Part shown: piece after piece, positions 63,930-64,000 of the stretch
Layout of the letters: every line of letters begins with the position of its first letter
How positions within the stretch are numbered: position 1 is the first letter of the stretch
DNA from: UBA7446 sp024639165
GTDB taxonomy: Bacteria; Bacteroidota; Bacteroidia; Flavobacteriales; Flavobacteriaceae
Reading direction: 5' to 3'
DNA: 64,000 bases
NCBI GenBank assembly: GCA_024639165.1
Contig: JAHEIX010000008.1
Span: 1 to 64,000, forward strand
Position numbers and translations under genes: made by a program
Notes under the pieces: generated by a model
Databases searched by the model: none
What the model saw: only the letters and a program-made list of their open reading frames with translations
What the model was told of the DNA's origin: nothing

Positions 63930-64000
63930 ATCTACGTTCTCTTTTTAGATAACTATTAATTGCTTGGTGAAGCTCATACTCATCGAACTCTGGCCACATT
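63901..64000 (-). CDS. uppS: Isoprenyl transferase (undecaprenyl diphosphate synthase), C-terminal end only
   Basis: The last 32 codons of the gene, read in from the right edge: WPEFDEYELHQAINSYLKR, then ERRFGKTSEQLT and stop. This is the conserved UppS tail. It overlaps the bamA start by 29 bases, the usual uppS-bamA order in Bacteroidetes. Confidence 0.88.
   Translation of the reverse strand, partial: MWPEFDEYELHQAINSYLKRERRFGKTSEQLT

Noticed and set aside
1..64000. CRISPR arrays, prophage structural genes, rRNA operons, IS transposases
   Set aside because: None seen on reading: no regularly spaced direct repeats of CRISPR type, no phage morphogenesis genes, no rRNA signatures and no transposase ORFs.

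Overview
The window looks like chromosome from a marine member of the Flavobacteriaceae (Bacteroidetes). Gene content and order are typical (uppS-bamA-ompH-ompH, prs-rplY, sucA-sucB). Many genes have the Bacteroidetes -7 promoter box TAnnTTTG a few bases before the start codon, Shine-Dalgarno sites are scarce, and secreted proteins have Bacteroidetes-style lipoprotein signals. All functions below are read from sequence motifs and remembered family features; no database search was run.

Region 1 (1-7355) holds a small zinc-ribbon protein (cut by the window edge) and a carotenoid set: crtI, a CrtA-like monooxygenase/hydroxylase, crtD and cruF. These are interleaved with a pirin, an HMA-membrane protein, an FMN reductase and a secreted propeller protein. 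crtI + crtD + crtA-like + cruF points to a monocyclic, 1'-hydroxylated pigment of the saproxanthin/myxol type; crtB, crtY and crtZ must lie elsewhere. cruF runs into a tRNA-Arg(CCU) gene whose 3' end is duplicated just downstream.

Region 2 (7519-26662) is an accessory block. A TAT-type Rieske protein with odd cysteine/histidine spacing is followed by a beta-1,3-glucan (laminarin) utilisation locus: a membrane-anchored propeller/Y_Y_Y/HTH regulator, the broken 3' end of a glycan-binding lipoprotein gene, a TIM-barrel glycosidase fused to a probable outer-membrane barrel, a two-module surface lipoprotein, a GH16 laminarinase, a cytosolic GH149-like phosphorylase, lipoprotein GH17 and GH30 enzymes, a GPH/MFS symporter fused to a GH17 domain, and a free cytosolic GH17. 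The locus has no susC/susD; the remnant right after the regulator suggests they were deleted. The inferred flow is: surface GH16 cuts laminarin, the barrel fusion may help binding or entry, periplasmic GH17/GH30 trim backbone and branches, the symporter imports oligosaccharides to its own GH17 domain, and GH149/GH17 finish the job inside.

Region 3 (26740-48541) is mostly housekeeping: ssb, HDAC-like deacetylase, metG (lacking the usual C-terminal tRNA-binding domain), yraN, mfd, aspartate kinase, an OlsF-like aminolipid acyltransferase, arsC, a D-hydroxyacid dehydrogenase, mgtE, rsmA, serS, ribF, pth, rplY, prs and tRNA-Leu(CAA).

Region 4 (48597-53596) contains a metallo-hydrolase and then an integron-like module. 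An AT-rich zinc-ribbon/HEPN gene is bracketed by a perfect 10-bp inverted repeat with attC-like cores. A repeat-rich attI-like spacer separates it from a divergently read tyrosine recombinase, which lies tail-to-tail with umuDC.

Region 5 (53642-64000) is conserved core: sucA-sucB, nfu, a gamma-carbonic anhydrase-like protein, murI, two ompH genes, bamA and the end of uppS.
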